From contig NC_079376.1 of the NCBI RefSeq assembly GCF_021018895.1, forward strand, positions 17,788,001 to 17,852,000: 64,000 bases of DNA, in the 5' to 3' direction. The DNA comes from Seriola aureovittata (lineage: Eukaryota; Chordata; Actinopteri; Carangiformes; Carangidae). This document shows positions 20,901 to 28,618 of the stretch, piece by piece (the first letter of the stretch is position 1; every line of letters begins with the position of its first letter). The notes under the pieces are model-generated. The model saw only the letters and a list, made by a program, of their open reading frames with translations, did not search any database and was not told where the DNA came from. Position numbers and translations under genes: made by a program.

Positions 20901-23048
20901 CTCCTCTGACCCGTGCCTGTATGGTACAAGTATCATTTTACTACTGGGAAAATGTTTATGTATATATCAGCTGTCTGCTCTGTGTCTCCTATGTTAAGTG
21001 TTGCACGGCAGATACGTTCCAGTCTCTAATTTTCTATGCACATCGGTCAGCCATTAGTTCAACTGAAGCCCTGAAAAATCCTTTTCAATAAAATGCTAAT
21101 CTTGGGCTAATGAGCACCAAGGCTAAAATCATATCCATTAGGTCAACACCCTTACAGCCAACATGCGCATCCGCCTGTAATCAAAAGAGCTAAAAACATT
21201 AACACATGACAAGTACTGTACATTCAACAGCTAATCACAAACAATCACTATGCAATAAAACTTCACATGTACCCACCCAGATACAGTCATTATAGCATCT
21301 GCACGCCAGCCCCTGACTTCTCGTCCTCAGAGAATCATCCATGTCTCACATTGTAAAAGCTACTGCCTCTCATCTTTGTTCCACCGACATGAAAACAACA
21401 ACACCACCCAGCACCGGTTGCTTTACAAATTTCATTTTGTGCTGCCCCACTGTGCCCTGTCCTCGGACAGCTGGTGTTGTGGTGCTAAAGACCACAGGAT
21501 GGTGGTTGGTTACGGGCCATGCCAGGACAACCGCTGTGGCTCACAATCAAATAAACCTTGCCAAACAGAAAACTGTTTGTGCATGGCTGATGCCCTCTCC
21601 TGTCTAATAAGCTGTTACTCTAAGTGTCTAATGATGGAGGAACTACAGGTCACCAAAATTAAAAAGTAAAACATTCATCTATCTCACTATGAGCGCTATA
21701 AGTTACAGGGCGACAACAAACACCACATCTATGTGACCGAATCTTTTACCTACCATGTAGATAAGATCCCTGTATGAACCCTGGGAGTGATAAAGGAGTA
21801 TGAATTATTAAAAAATGGTGAGCACAAGACTAAATAAATGTGATCCCCAAAACCTGTCATTGCCAAACTTACCTGAGACTTCCTTTTCTTGCGGCTGAGA
21901 CTGCCTGTCCAGTCACTGAGGCGTCTGATGCGGTTTTTGATGGAGTCTTTCTTGTGGAAGACGAAATCTGGCGCACCCTGGTCCTGGTGCTGTTCCTGGT
22001 CAGGGTAGTGGTCTAGGTCCTCGCTCAGGGTGTGGGCTTTGGGCCTGCGACAAGGCAGGGTGTATGAAGAGTAATGTCGGACTTCAGGGCATTCTTCCTC
22101 CAAGGGCACATCCAGGACGGATGCGAAGGAGGCCCGGTGTGGCCTCGGGCCTGGCAGAGGGTCCTGTAACTGGGAGGACAGGTCCCTGGCTGTAGGAAAA
22201 GTGGCAGCCATTGTGGAGTCCCTGTATAGGTCTGCGATAGACACAGGGGGAGACTGTTCAGTGAAAGAGTCGAGCTGGTGGATGGGGGAGTGACCTAGCG
22301 TCCTGCTGGCAGAGCAGGGTTGGTCTTGCTCACACACCTCTGTGCTTTGCCCCCAGGGGGAATCGTACCATGAGCCATCAGAGCTCAGTGAACTTCCCTT
22401 GCTGGTCCTGGCCGTGGAGGAGGTAGAGGCCGGCGGCGGACCGCTGCGGTGGCCATCCTGCCTACTACCACTGGAACCAGGCAGACTGGGAGTTGAGGCA
22501 GACTCCACGTTGGGAGAGAACTTGAGGAGTTGTACAGGGCCAGAAGCCTCATCCAGGAGGAGTGGGTTCCCAGAGGTGTTGGTGAACTCCACCCTCAGAC
22601 TGCCATCCTTCTTGATCACCACCCGCGGGCTGCTCTGTTCCTCTAAAGCCTCATGTTCATCACTGTGTCCATTCAGGGTGTGCCCATTAAGCTCAGTCCC
22701 GTACGGATTATCTTCATACTCATCTGACATATGACGCCTTCGTATACCACATCCAGGGGACCGATGCCAGCGATGTTCACTTGGGCTGCCCCTCGCGCCC
22801 TTGGTGACATAGTCGTAGTGCCGAGCAGAGTACGGCTGTCGGCTTTTAGCAGGGGACAAACAGCCACGGCCGACACACCTGGCCTTGTACCCTGAGCCTA
22901 CTGGTGCGCTTTTCCACCACGTGTGGGGTGACAAAGCGTCGTCTTTGGCTGAGCGGAGCTTCAGTGAATATGGCTTCTGTTTCCCAGGGAAGACAAAGCT
23001 GGTGCCTTTGGGGCCCTGGATGCTGTACTGGCTCTCTGAATTTCCCAT
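1752..23048 (-). CDS. tiam2: tiam2, Rac guanine-nucleotide exchange factor, N-terminal two thirds (12 coding exons, 3' end outside window)
   Basis: TIAM2/STEF activates Rac1 at membranes, coupling Ras, phosphoinositide and polarity signals to actin remodelling; this role is known for the family. The coding sequence joins minus-strand exons 23048-21873, 18585-18132, 17433-17261, 16384-16160, 12613-12428, 12118-11975, 8295-8239, 3396-3220, 2594-2490, 2388-2310, 2162-2073 and 1970-1752. All have GT-AG borders and consistent phases, giving 3,085 bases (1,028 codons plus one base). Domain order: MGNSES myristoylation start, disordered region to about 500, PH domain about 505-620, CC-Ex about 625-786, RBD about 825-905, PDZ about 911-1000. 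The start, PH, CC-Ex and PDZ segments closely resemble mammalian TIAM2 as I remember it, and resemble TIAM1 less (TIAM1 begins MGNAESQ). The DH and second PH domains are missing because the window ends. Which teleost paralogue (a or b) this is cannot be told. Confidence 0.95.
2073..2162 (-). CDS. tiam2: tiam2 coding exon 11: PDZ domain core
   Basis: The 90-base exon begins two bases into codon 926 and ends one base into codon 956, with acceptor CCTTGCAG and donor GTGCTT. It encodes [20 protein letters not shown] and [10 protein letters not shown]. These are the second and third PDZ strands and the conserved V-x-PDGLA turn. PDZ domains of TIAM proteins bind C-termini of adhesion and polarity proteins (family knowledge). 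The donor is weak; intron retention would add only two residues before a TAG stop. Confidence 0.92.
2310..2388 (-). CDS. tiam2: tiam2 coding exon 10: end of RBD and start of PDZ domain
   Basis: The 79-base exon holds 26 codons (900-925) plus one base, entered in phase 0 after acceptor CCCTGTAG and left in phase 1 at donor GTGAGT. It encodes [20 protein letters not shown] and SATGDF-G. The EVSPVNV segment closes the RBD. The peptide from [10 protein letters not shown] through GDFG(F) is the first strand and carboxylate-binding loop of the PDZ domain; the loop reads DFGF, as in TIAM2, rather than the canonical GLGF. Confidence 0.92.
2490..2594 (-). CDS. tiam2: tiam2 coding exon 9: second part of Ras-binding domain
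   Basis: This exon is 105 bases (35 codons, residues 865-899), phase 0 at both ends, with acceptor GTGAACAG and donor GTGAGG. It encodes [20 protein letters not shown] and [16 protein letters not shown] second AG lies nine bases inside the exon (GTGAAACAG). The upstream AG is preferred because VKQLDP continues the conserved CK-x-x-QL-x-P pattern. Use of the inner AG would delete VKQ and keep the frame, a possible NAGNAG-like alternative. The sequence is GC-rich compared with its introns. Confidence 0.92.
2595..3219 (-). other. tiam2: tiam2 intron between coding exons 8 and 9
   Basis: This short intron carries a TG/poly-G tract at 2796-2864, which is a C-run followed by a CA repeat in the transcript, about 200 bases before the acceptor of exon 9. 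No other feature is seen. Confidence 0.8.
2796..2864. repeat. (TG)n followed by poly-G
   Basis: TG dinucleotides with one TTCG break, ending in a 12-base G run at 2853-2864. Confidence 0.9.
3220..3396 (-). CDS. tiam2: tiam2 coding exon 8: start of Ras-binding domain
   Basis: This exon is 177 bases (59 codons, residues 806-864), phase 0 at both ends, with acceptor ACTCCCACAG. It encodes [20 protein letters not shown], then an [20 protein letters not shown] segment and [12 protein letters not shown]. The ubiquitin-like RBD binds active Ras in TIAM proteins. The pattern of a beta hairpin with DGLTV, then a helix ADLLSAACK, fits the first half of that fold. The donor AAG|GTTGGG is a poor match to consensus; the alternative of reading on is excluded by the good join to VKQLDP in the next exon. 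Confidence 0.92.
4465..4552. repeat. (CA)n microsatellite, about 44 units
   Basis: Uninterrupted CA on the plus strand; a UG repeat in the tiam2 transcript. Confidence 0.95.
4800..5060. promoter_or_regulatory. CpG-rich intronic patch with CRE-, YY1- and RFX-like motifs
   Basis: This patch stands out as GC/CpG-rich in an AT-rich intron. It contains GACGTCA (4802-4808, CRE core), CAATATGGCG (4847-4856, YY1-like) and GTTGCCTGGTCAAC (4958-4971, close to an RFX X-box palindrome). Such a mix is typical of CpG promoters. No transcript start or coding frame is assigned. Confidence 0.3.
6868..7366. mobile_element. Complete foldback (long inverted-repeat) non-autonomous element
   Basis: The left arm starts AAAGGAATAGTTTGACGC and runs to about 7010. 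The reverse complement of about 7238-7366 aligns with it through words such as CTTGCCGAGAGTTAGATG, GAAGATC and CTCTCATGTCTGT. The left arm also holds the familiar TTAGCTTAGCATAAAAACTGG and GCTAGCCTGGCTCTGTCC words of a very common interspersed repeat of percomorph fishes, known to me from memory but not by a certain family name. No transposase frame is present. Target-site duplications were not resolved. Confidence 0.8.
7912..8003. repeat. (AC)n microsatellite, about 45 units
   Basis: Nearly uninterrupted AC on the plus strand, with one CAAAC break near 7920. It reads as a UG repeat in the tiam2 transcript and begins about 235 bases downstream of the exon 7 donor. Confidence 0.95.
8239..8295 (-). 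CDS. tiam2: tiam2 coding exon 7: small 19-codon in-phase exon
   Basis: This exon is 57 bases (residues 787-805), phase 0 at both ends, with acceptor TGATTTCAG and a strong donor GTGAGT. It encodes [19 protein letters not shown]. It sits between the basic linker and the region before the RBD, isolated by introns of 3.7 and 4.8 kb. I do not recall this peptide in the main mammalian TIAM2 form; TIAM1 has a loosely similar IFDDIVPDGK in about this place. Being in phase, it could be skipped without changing the frame. The exon is supported by the splice sites, open frame and matching phase, but has less homology support than the others. Confidence 0.7.
8296..11974 (-). other. tiam2: tiam2 intron between coding exons 6 and 7
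   Basis: This 3.7 kb intron holds a purine-rich stretch at about 9586-9790 (polypyrimidine in the transcript), a CA tract at 10394-10438 and several short A runs. The plus- and minus-strand frames in it are low-complexity and unsupported. Confidence 0.75.
10394..10438. repeat. (AC)n microsatellite
   Basis: About 22 uninterrupted units within the exon 6-7 intron. Confidence 0.95.
11975..12118 (-). CDS. tiam2: tiam2 coding exon 6: basic linker after CC-Ex
   Basis: This exon is 144 bases (48 codons, residues 739-786), phase 0 at both ends, with acceptor CTGTTCAG and donor GTATTA. It encodes [20 protein letters not shown] followed by a [20 protein letters not shown] segment and KRPSASQ. The segment is rich in Arg, Lys and Ser. 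RRRSLSLT and KRPSAS look like basophilic kinase or 14-3-3 type sites (inference from motif only). It matches the mammalian TIAM2 linker in order and spacing as I remember it. Confidence 0.93.
12428..12613 (-). CDS. tiam2: tiam2 coding exon 5: CC-Ex helices
   Basis: This exon is 186 bases (62 codons, residues 677-738), phase 0 at both ends, with acceptor CCCTTCAG and donor GTGAGG. It begins [20 protein letters not shown] and continues [20 protein letters not shown], then a SRPTK...[15 protein letters not shown] segment. This is the most conserved stretch of the PHCCEx module and is nearly shared with TIAM1. About 75 bases upstream of the acceptor in the transcript lies a polypyrimidine tract that is a G-quadruplex-type purine run on the plus strand. 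Confidence 0.95.
12686..12770 (+). other. Purine tract with G-quadruplex motif near coding exon 5
   Basis: On the plus strand (the template strand for tiam2) four or more G runs occur with one- to four-base gaps at about 12728-12750. In the transcript this is a C-rich polypyrimidine tract about 75-155 bases upstream of the exon 5 acceptor. Confidence 0.5.
14888..14974. repeat. (TG)n microsatellite
   Basis: TG units with CTGTGC and AGCT interruptions, in the exon 4-5 intron; CA repeat in the transcript. Confidence 0.95.
16160..16384 (-). CDS. tiam2: tiam2 coding exon 4: end of PH domain and start of coiled-coil extension
   Basis: This exon is 225 bases (75 codons, residues 602-676), phase 0 at both ends, with acceptor CCTTCCAG and donor [23 protein letters not shown] is the C-terminal helix of the PH domain, with the conserved tryptophan. 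[20 protein letters not shown] and [17 protein letters not shown] form the charged helical CC extension that packs on the PH domain in the known TIAM PHCCEx structures. The donor GTCAGG is a weaker form of the consensus. Confidence 0.95.
16385..18131 (-). other. tiam2: tiam2 introns flanking coding exon 3
   Basis: Two short introns (16385-17260 and 17434-18131) around the 173-base exon. Nothing is seen beyond ordinary AT-rich intronic sequence. Confidence 0.75.
17261..17433 (-). CDS. tiam2: tiam2 coding exon 3: middle of N-terminal PH domain
   Basis: The 173-base exon enters in phase 1 after acceptor CATTCCAG and ends in phase 0 at CAG before donor GTGAAA. It encodes residues 544-601, including [38 protein letters not shown] and [11 protein letters not shown]. 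These are the central strands of the PH domain and are nearly the same as in mammalian TIAM2 from memory. The VPEHPKK segment is a hallmark of TIAM-family PHn domains. Confidence 0.95.
18132..18585 (-). CDS. tiam2: tiam2 coding exon 2: linker and start of N-terminal PH domain
   Basis: This exon has 151 codons (393-543) plus one base, entered in phase 0 after acceptor CTATCAG and left in phase 1 at donor GTGAGC. It contains the TIAM-family segment [13 protein letters not shown] (456-468 region), then a glycine- and glutamate-rich stretch, then [15 protein letters not shown] leading into the PH domain ([13 protein letters not shown], and [12 protein letters not shown] at its end). In TIAM proteins this PH domain with the CC-Ex extension binds phosphoinositides and scaffold proteins and directs membrane targeting. 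The glycine run (about residues 465-470) is not in mammalian TIAM2 as I recall it. Confidence 0.93.
18586..21872 (-). other. tiam2: tiam2 intron between coding exons 1 and 2
   Basis: This 3.3 kb intron has A/T homopolymers at 18753-18769, 19331-19350 and 19915-19930. No exon, RNA gene or recognised mobile element is found. Confidence 0.7.
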
Positions 23049-23054
23049 CTCTGC
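21873..23054 (-). CDS. tiam2: tiam2 coding exon 1: start codon and disordered N-terminal region
   Basis: Translation starts at 23048 (ATG) in a good context, with G at -3 and G at +4. Six untranslated bases precede it, after a TTTTTTTCCAG-type acceptor at 23055-23056. The exon encodes residues 1-392 and ends in phase 0 at CAG, followed by donor GTAAGT. MGNSES fits an N-myristoylation signal (Gly2, Ser6). The middle is rich in Ser, Pro and Gly and looks disordered. The segment [15 protein letters not shown] (329-343) resembles a conserved TIAM-family motif. The end, [20 protein letters not shown] (373-392), holds a basophilic kinase-like site (RRLS) and a basic RKKRK cluster. The frame runs on into the intron to a stop at 21750, which is intron read-through and not part of the protein. 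Confidence 0.93.
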
Positions 23055-24011
23055 CTGGAAAAAAACAGAGAAGGAAAACAAAACTATAATGTCACCGGCA
23101 TGCTGGAAGATTCATGGTTACCCACACGTAAGGCAGCATATTAATGTGTGATGGTATGACATAATGCCCGATCATCAGAGACATAAAATGAACATATTAC
23201 TAATAAACAATAATGGCCACACTCCCATAAAACCATGCCATACATACATATAATCGTTTAATTTGCAGTGGCCATTTCCAGAGTAAAACAGCAGCAGCTC
23301 TAACATCTTCCTTATGCCTCTCAAAGAGAATAGTTACACGTAATTCTGTCACATCTGGCCATTAACCTGTTTGGTCTACCCCCCACTCATTTTACTACAT
23401 TCTTCCATTCTTCCTCTCGAAAAGTCAAGTCAGATGAACAGGCTTTAGGCTGTCATGGTTGTTATGTGTGACAGACTTCAGGACAATGAAAAAAAAAAAA
23501 TCACTTCCAGACTGTCCACAACATTCTTACATTAGTGACGGAGAGACATGGCCACACAGATATTTCATTACAGGGTTGATGCTATAGCACGTCAACAGCT
23601 GAGGACACCGCAGCCGGTAAGAGACAGTAATGCATCTGTGGCTGTGTGTGATGGGATTACATAATAAGGTTCAGGTAAATACCTTCAACGGTCTTCAAGT
23701 CATTGAATTAGCTCAGCAAGTAGATAAGGAACTAAAACAAACCTCTCTGCAACATGTGGAAGGGATAAATAATGAAAACAGTTAAGCTACACACCCTGGG
23801 AAAAGCTGCTGTAGTAAATGATGACCATTTCAAAAGGATCAATACATTTGAAGTAAAGTAACATCTATCTGTACTTGTATGTGACGATGAAAAAGCGAAC
23901 CGACAGATTGTAATGTGTATACCAAGTACGGATTTTAAATCTAGGCTTTGATATTACCGAGCATAATAAAAGTGACATGGCAGATATGAAGGCCACGGTT
24001 CCCAGACTCAC

Positions 24012-24106
24012 CTGCCTGAAAGTCTCGTCTCAGATTGGAGTTCCTATGCACGGTTCTCTGCGCCTCATTTCTTAGGACAAACTCATTCCTCCGTCGTCTG
24101 GCTCAT
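24012..24106 (-). other. tiam2: Probable tiam2 5' untranslated exon
   Basis: A 95-base segment is bounded by an acceptor (CTGTGTTTCAG, just above 24106) and a donor (GTGAGT-like, at 24006-24011), in the tiam2 orientation and about 1 kb upstream of the coding exon. It has no frame joining the tiam2 start, so it would be untranslated. Its first three bases are ATG, opening a 7-codon upstream ORF that ends at 24083. The call rests on splice signals and position only. Confidence 0.5.
24083..24106 (-). other. Seven-codon upstream ORF at the start of the 5' exon
   Basis: The reading frame is MSQTTEE followed by TGA. The ATG is formed by the very first bases after the splice acceptor, so the upstream ORF exists only if this exon is included. 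Confidence 0.35.
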
Positions 24107-27100
24107 CTGAAACACAGAAACACACAGAGAGAAGACTGACTTAGTGGCAAGTCTCTTTCCACAGCACTGTAATTTACTTCACGTAATGAGCTGCATGTTT
24201 GATAACAGGTGTGCCAGTTAAAGAGCAGATCCTAATCCCCCAGCATTTGGGGGAGGACAGTGTTTGGTAGGCAGCACTACGTGTTTCTCACTGGGGTAAA
24301 ACAAAAGCCAATGCAAGGCTGAAACAGAAGTGAAGCTGCTCCACTATCTGTCTTACTTTTAGTAGTGTCTGGAAAAAAACACAAAAAAACATTGTTCATA
24401 TTGGCAGGTTTGCAAAAAAAAAAAAAAAAAAAAAATGATACAGCCAATATTCCAGAGATGAAAACATTTCCTCTCCAAAACTATGCAGCCCTATATCAAG
24501 CAGGTCCAGTCAACAGCTTTGTACTGTCACAAGACAGCACAGTAGAGTAGTGCCACCCTGGCGCTTCAGTATGACTAGTTTAAAAATTCACTCCACCCCC
24601 CAAATTTAACTCTCCTCAATCATGCATCCAAACCAAACATTAGTCACATTTTTCCACCTTCCCACAAGTAAATGACGTCGTCTTTGATCAGGGTTGGGAA
24701 AGTTTTTGAAAGCCGGCTACAGTTTGCCCGTCTGTTTATTTTTAAACTTTGGAATCCTAGCTTGCTCCCTTTTTTTTTTCACTCGTCACCGCCAAATTTG
24801 TCGGGGGGGAAGGATCCAAAACCAGAAACGGCTGAGGAGCGTTCTTGCGGAGGCACCGGGCATCTTCTCCGTCTTGCGAGTGTAATATAACCCACTTACA
24901 TGGAAGGAAGGCTTTCAAATAGTGCTAACACCACTAAGCCTCGCAGCACACGTACAGCATGTGTAAGGTTACAGTGTAAACAGCCGACTGCCAAAAGCCC
25001 TAACCTTCAGGATTAAGTGATCTGCAGAATTAAGAGTTTATCTGCTCCTGCTTGGATGCACCTTGACTGTGAGGTGAGATTAAATGGTGTTGACTGAGTA
25101 AATGGGCTACTGCGAAAGAGTGCGTTTAATAAATGAAGGTGAGAAAGAAATTCCACGAGACTTGAACGATTGAAGTGTAAAGCACATGTAGCCCTAGACC
25201 CCAAAGTCCAAGGATGGGGCAAAAATCCACGCTAATGTTACAAAAAATCAAACATGACAAGGTGCCACACAAGGAAATTACTCTCCCCTTATTTAAACTG
25301 TTTAGAATAAGTGTGAAAATGCAGCACCTAAAAGTGCGATGGAAACTTGGGCATAGACGTGTAAGCCTTGTAATGAACTTGAACCATCACTCTGAGCTGA
25401 TCAGAGGATTAACTAAACACTTGCTTCATTCGTCATGAGTTAAGAGGGCGAACCAGAGAAGGAAGACATTGAATACAAGCAGCATTGATACCGAAAGGCG
25501 CTATAACCCTGAACCCGCCTATTGAAACAGCTTTTTGCCACTAACACACTAATAATTTCCAGCTTTGTCATGCTACTTGAGCTGGGGCCAGGGGTTCACA
25601 TGGGCCCTGAGCAAAGCTGAGCCAATAGCGCTTTATGAATGCACGGTCAACTGCCCTTGGCTGGTCTAAGTATTTGAGTCCACTTCATTAACCCAGAAAG
25701 CTGTGAGGAAACTGGCATATTTTATTACTCAATTCCTTATGTCCCCTTTACATCCAATGTCCATGCTTACTCCACCAGACCCCCAACTTTTATTAGTATC
25801 AACAGTTTGCAGTGAAACTAGCAAGCATAGGAAAGTGAAGGTAAAGTGATTCAAAGTACCTCTACATGAATGGAGAGTAACTAAACAATGCTTTTTCTGA
25901 GTAAAGACCGTGAAAGCAGCTGCTGACAACAGCAGGAGTCAGCGTAAAGCTTGTTGTCGAACTTGTCACAATGACTCGTTCTTTTAACACTACTACTGAC
26001 GCTTTTCTTGCAAAGTTTATTCACGCTGCGCAGGGCTGCGAGTATGAAAGGCTCAAAGGCGTGTCTGCCAACACACAAACTTAAAGACACACACGTTCGC
26101 CTTCTGCTGCGAGTTGAACTGGAGTATTGTGCGGCTGTTTTGGGAGAACAACAAGACAAGTCTTCCTTTTAGCTGCAAACCACTGGGCCCAGTCTGAACT
26201 CTCCCCTCCCTCTTCCCCTCCAATGCTCTGTTCTCGTCAATAGGTTTCCTACAGGCCATCTGCTCAGGGGCAAAGGGACCACTGCCACCCCATCGCTCCT
26301 CCACACACCCCATGACCTGACATTCTTCTCCTGCTGCCCCTGGGTGACTCCCACGTAAGCTCCATGTTTAGTCTGGTACTGGTTATGTCTTGGGTCTAAC
26401 ATTGAGGAATGAGCCACACCTCGACATGGTATAAACACAGTAGGTACATGAAGTGTTAAAGAAGTAACTGTCTTTTTCCTTTATGAAGACCACCGTGCAT
26501 CTGTGTAACAGCAGGAAGCTACAACCTCTGCCTCACCGACGCAGCGTCTGGAGAACTACGCTTGTAATTCTGACCCTTGTGTCCTTGAATCTAAACTTGA
26601 GAAACAAAGCTGGAAGAACAAACTATTGACACAGCAGTGTGAAACACACGATGATTCCCCCAGAGAATTAAGCCACTGTAATATCATGATGCTGTTCATG
26701 CAGTTTTTTTTTTTTTTAAAGCTACTCTACCATAAAGCCTTGGAGATATTCGATTTTTTCACAAGTTTTCCACAACAGTACATTCAATAAGCAATAACTC
26801 TGAAAATATGGATTAACCATATGCTTAATTAATATGTGGCTCTGATAGAAGAAATTATAAATCAACAATGCAAATGACAAATAAAGTGGCCAAAATAATC
26901 TCATACCAACAAGCTTTCATGTTTTTGAGTTATTAGCCTGTGAACTAGACATTATGAGGTCATTTGTTATTGGTGGTGACTGTTAACACAATCACACTGC
27001 TTTCTTCCTGTCAAATCACAGCCCATGGGACTTGTCGCTTATCACTTCCCTCTGGCGCTGTGACAATTGAGCTCTTAAAGGAGCAGCGTACTTAAAGCTT

Positions 27101-27960
27101 CACTTCTTTTAAACACAGCCCCAATTCAAACTTATGTAAAATAACCGAAAAGTTCGGCCAGCACAAAACACAACTACAACAGGAAGTGAAGAAGAAGAGA
27201 GAACAGTGTTATTGGAGCCAAAGACGAGAAGGACTCCTGCCGGGTTTTTGTCATATGAACCAGATTTAAAGTATCCTGCGGTCGTTTGCTTATGAGGAGA
27301 AATGTCTATCTATGAATCATTCGCTGAAAGCCTATATTACTGTGTGGTGGATTCAGCCAAAGCCACCAAACATCCATCAAAGTGCTTGTTAAGTGTCTTT
27401 CGGACTTTTTCATAATACATTTAGAAGCTCTCCGTCTGGCTCCTGACCAAAAATGACATGGCAGCCTTCTGAATGATTTATACACATATGCCACTGCCAT
27501 TCCAGAGTGATGCCAAGAAAATAAGATGTGTGTGTTAAAATATATACAGTGTGCTCCCACAGAGCACCCAGCAGCATTAGCATGAGATACAAAGTTCAGA
27601 CGATGTGGTTGAGTCAGTCAAACACACTTATTCCTATGAGTGAATGTGAGTCGGGCATAAAGTGCTGACAACCCTGAAACACAGAGGGGCAGAAGTGATA
27701 AAGTCTGAGATTGTGAGCAGTCACTTTGTTCATTCACATGGCTACATGAGATAAAAACTAAAGCACAAACTGCTATCTGACGATTACAGGTAGAAACTAA
27801 ACAGCACTCACACATGCAAACACACAGTATAACCCACACCTGTGCATCTCAACAATTGGAAACACAATGCAACCTCTTCACCCCGTCCTCCTCTTCTTAC
27901 AGTACATTGTAGAAACAAAGGGAGAGAAAGATAAAACACAGAGCACACAACATCTCTTAC
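24107..27960 (-). other. tiam2: Probable tiam2 5' intron
   Basis: The stretch lies between the two proposed 5' untranslated exons. It contains an A run (24414-24435), a CpG-containing patch near 24660-24880 and a T run (26705-26719). The short frames in it are unsupported. Confidence 0.45.
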
Positions 27961-28265
27961 CTCTGTGGCCCAGGCTTTAATCTAGAAGCTCTTTGAAGAG
28001 CTTGCAAAGGAGAAATCTAGCTGGTGTTCTCTGATCTCAAAGTTGATTCTCCCTGTGAAGACTCGTTGAGTCTTAAAGCGACGCACACACACACACACTG
28101 CATCTGACTCACACACCCAGACACACTGGAGGACACGTGGAAACTCCCTCCCGGCTTCGTAACAGCAGCAAATCACAATCCTCCCAGGGTAACCCTGGGT
28201 AACAGAGCACCGAGAGGAAAAGCCAGAGAGCAGGGAGGAAAAAGTGAAAAGTTCTCAACAGAAGA
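27961..28265 (-). other. tiam2: Probable tiam2 first (5' untranslated) exon
   Basis: The region ends at a strong donor, CACAGAG|GTAAGAG, at 27960-27961 and begins about 30 bases after a TATA-like box on the same strand. The exact start is estimated. It contains a short TG-repeat in the transcript (28085-28098 on the plus strand as CA), an upstream ORF of 28 codons (28103 to 28017) and a GC-rich palindrome (28183-28199). Nothing in it encodes a recognisable peptide. This is inference from signals and position. Confidence 0.4.
28017..28103 (-). other. Upstream ORF in candidate tiam2 5' leader
   Basis: ATG at 28103 opens 28 codons followed by TAG at 28017. The early codons run through the TG microsatellite, so the peptide starts MQCVCVCV and its length in this part would vary with the repeat. 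It could dampen translation of the main frame. No resemblance to a known peptide. Confidence 0.3.
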
Positions 28266-28290
28266 GCTCTCTCAGAAAGAGAGGCAAGGA

Positions 28291-28299
28291 TTTTTTATA
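28291..28299 (-). promoter_or_regulatory. TATA-like box of a candidate tiam2 promoter
   Basis: On the minus strand the sequence reads GCTATAAAAAATCC. A CCAAT element (AGCCAATCGCC, minus strand) lies about 145 bases upstream at 28440-28450. A start about 30 bases downstream would give a first exon ending at the GTAAGAG donor at 27960. No experimental start site is known to me. Confidence 0.35.
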
Positions 28300-28582
28300 G
28301 CACTCATCCATTAGTCTCCACTGCGAAAAACGCTCCACTACTCCACAGTGTTGTTTTTCCTATATCCTGCTTTTCCGTTGGCTAAGAGGAGGATGCAGGG
28401 CTTGTTACAGCCAAGGCGGTTTTCCATAGCTGTTTGAGGCGATTGGCTAAGACAAGCTGGCGTATAATGGCTGCAGCGCTGCCTGGGAGGCACTGGGGAG
28501 GGCGCAATGACTGGAGCTCTTGTCTGACCCTAAATACCACAATGACCCCAGGAGGAGGCCAGGGAGGCAGCCAGCTACTGGG

Positions 28583-28583
<1 letters not shown>

Positions 28584-28615
<32 letters not shown>
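28584..28615. repeat. (GA)n microsatellite
   Basis: About 14-16 GA units, roughly 290 bases upstream of the TATA-like box; may act as a GAGA-type promoter-proximal element (inference). Confidence 0.9.

Positions 28616-28618
<3 letters not shown>

Noticed and set aside
21750..21872. Continuation of the coding exon 1 frame by 40 codons to a stop
   Set aside because: A perfect GTAAGT donor lies at 21872 and the next exon joins in phase 0; the extension is intron.
22342..22734. 130-codon plus-strand frame
   Set aside because: It is antisense to the well-supported tiam2 coding exon 1 and reflects that exon's codon pattern; no start context or homology.
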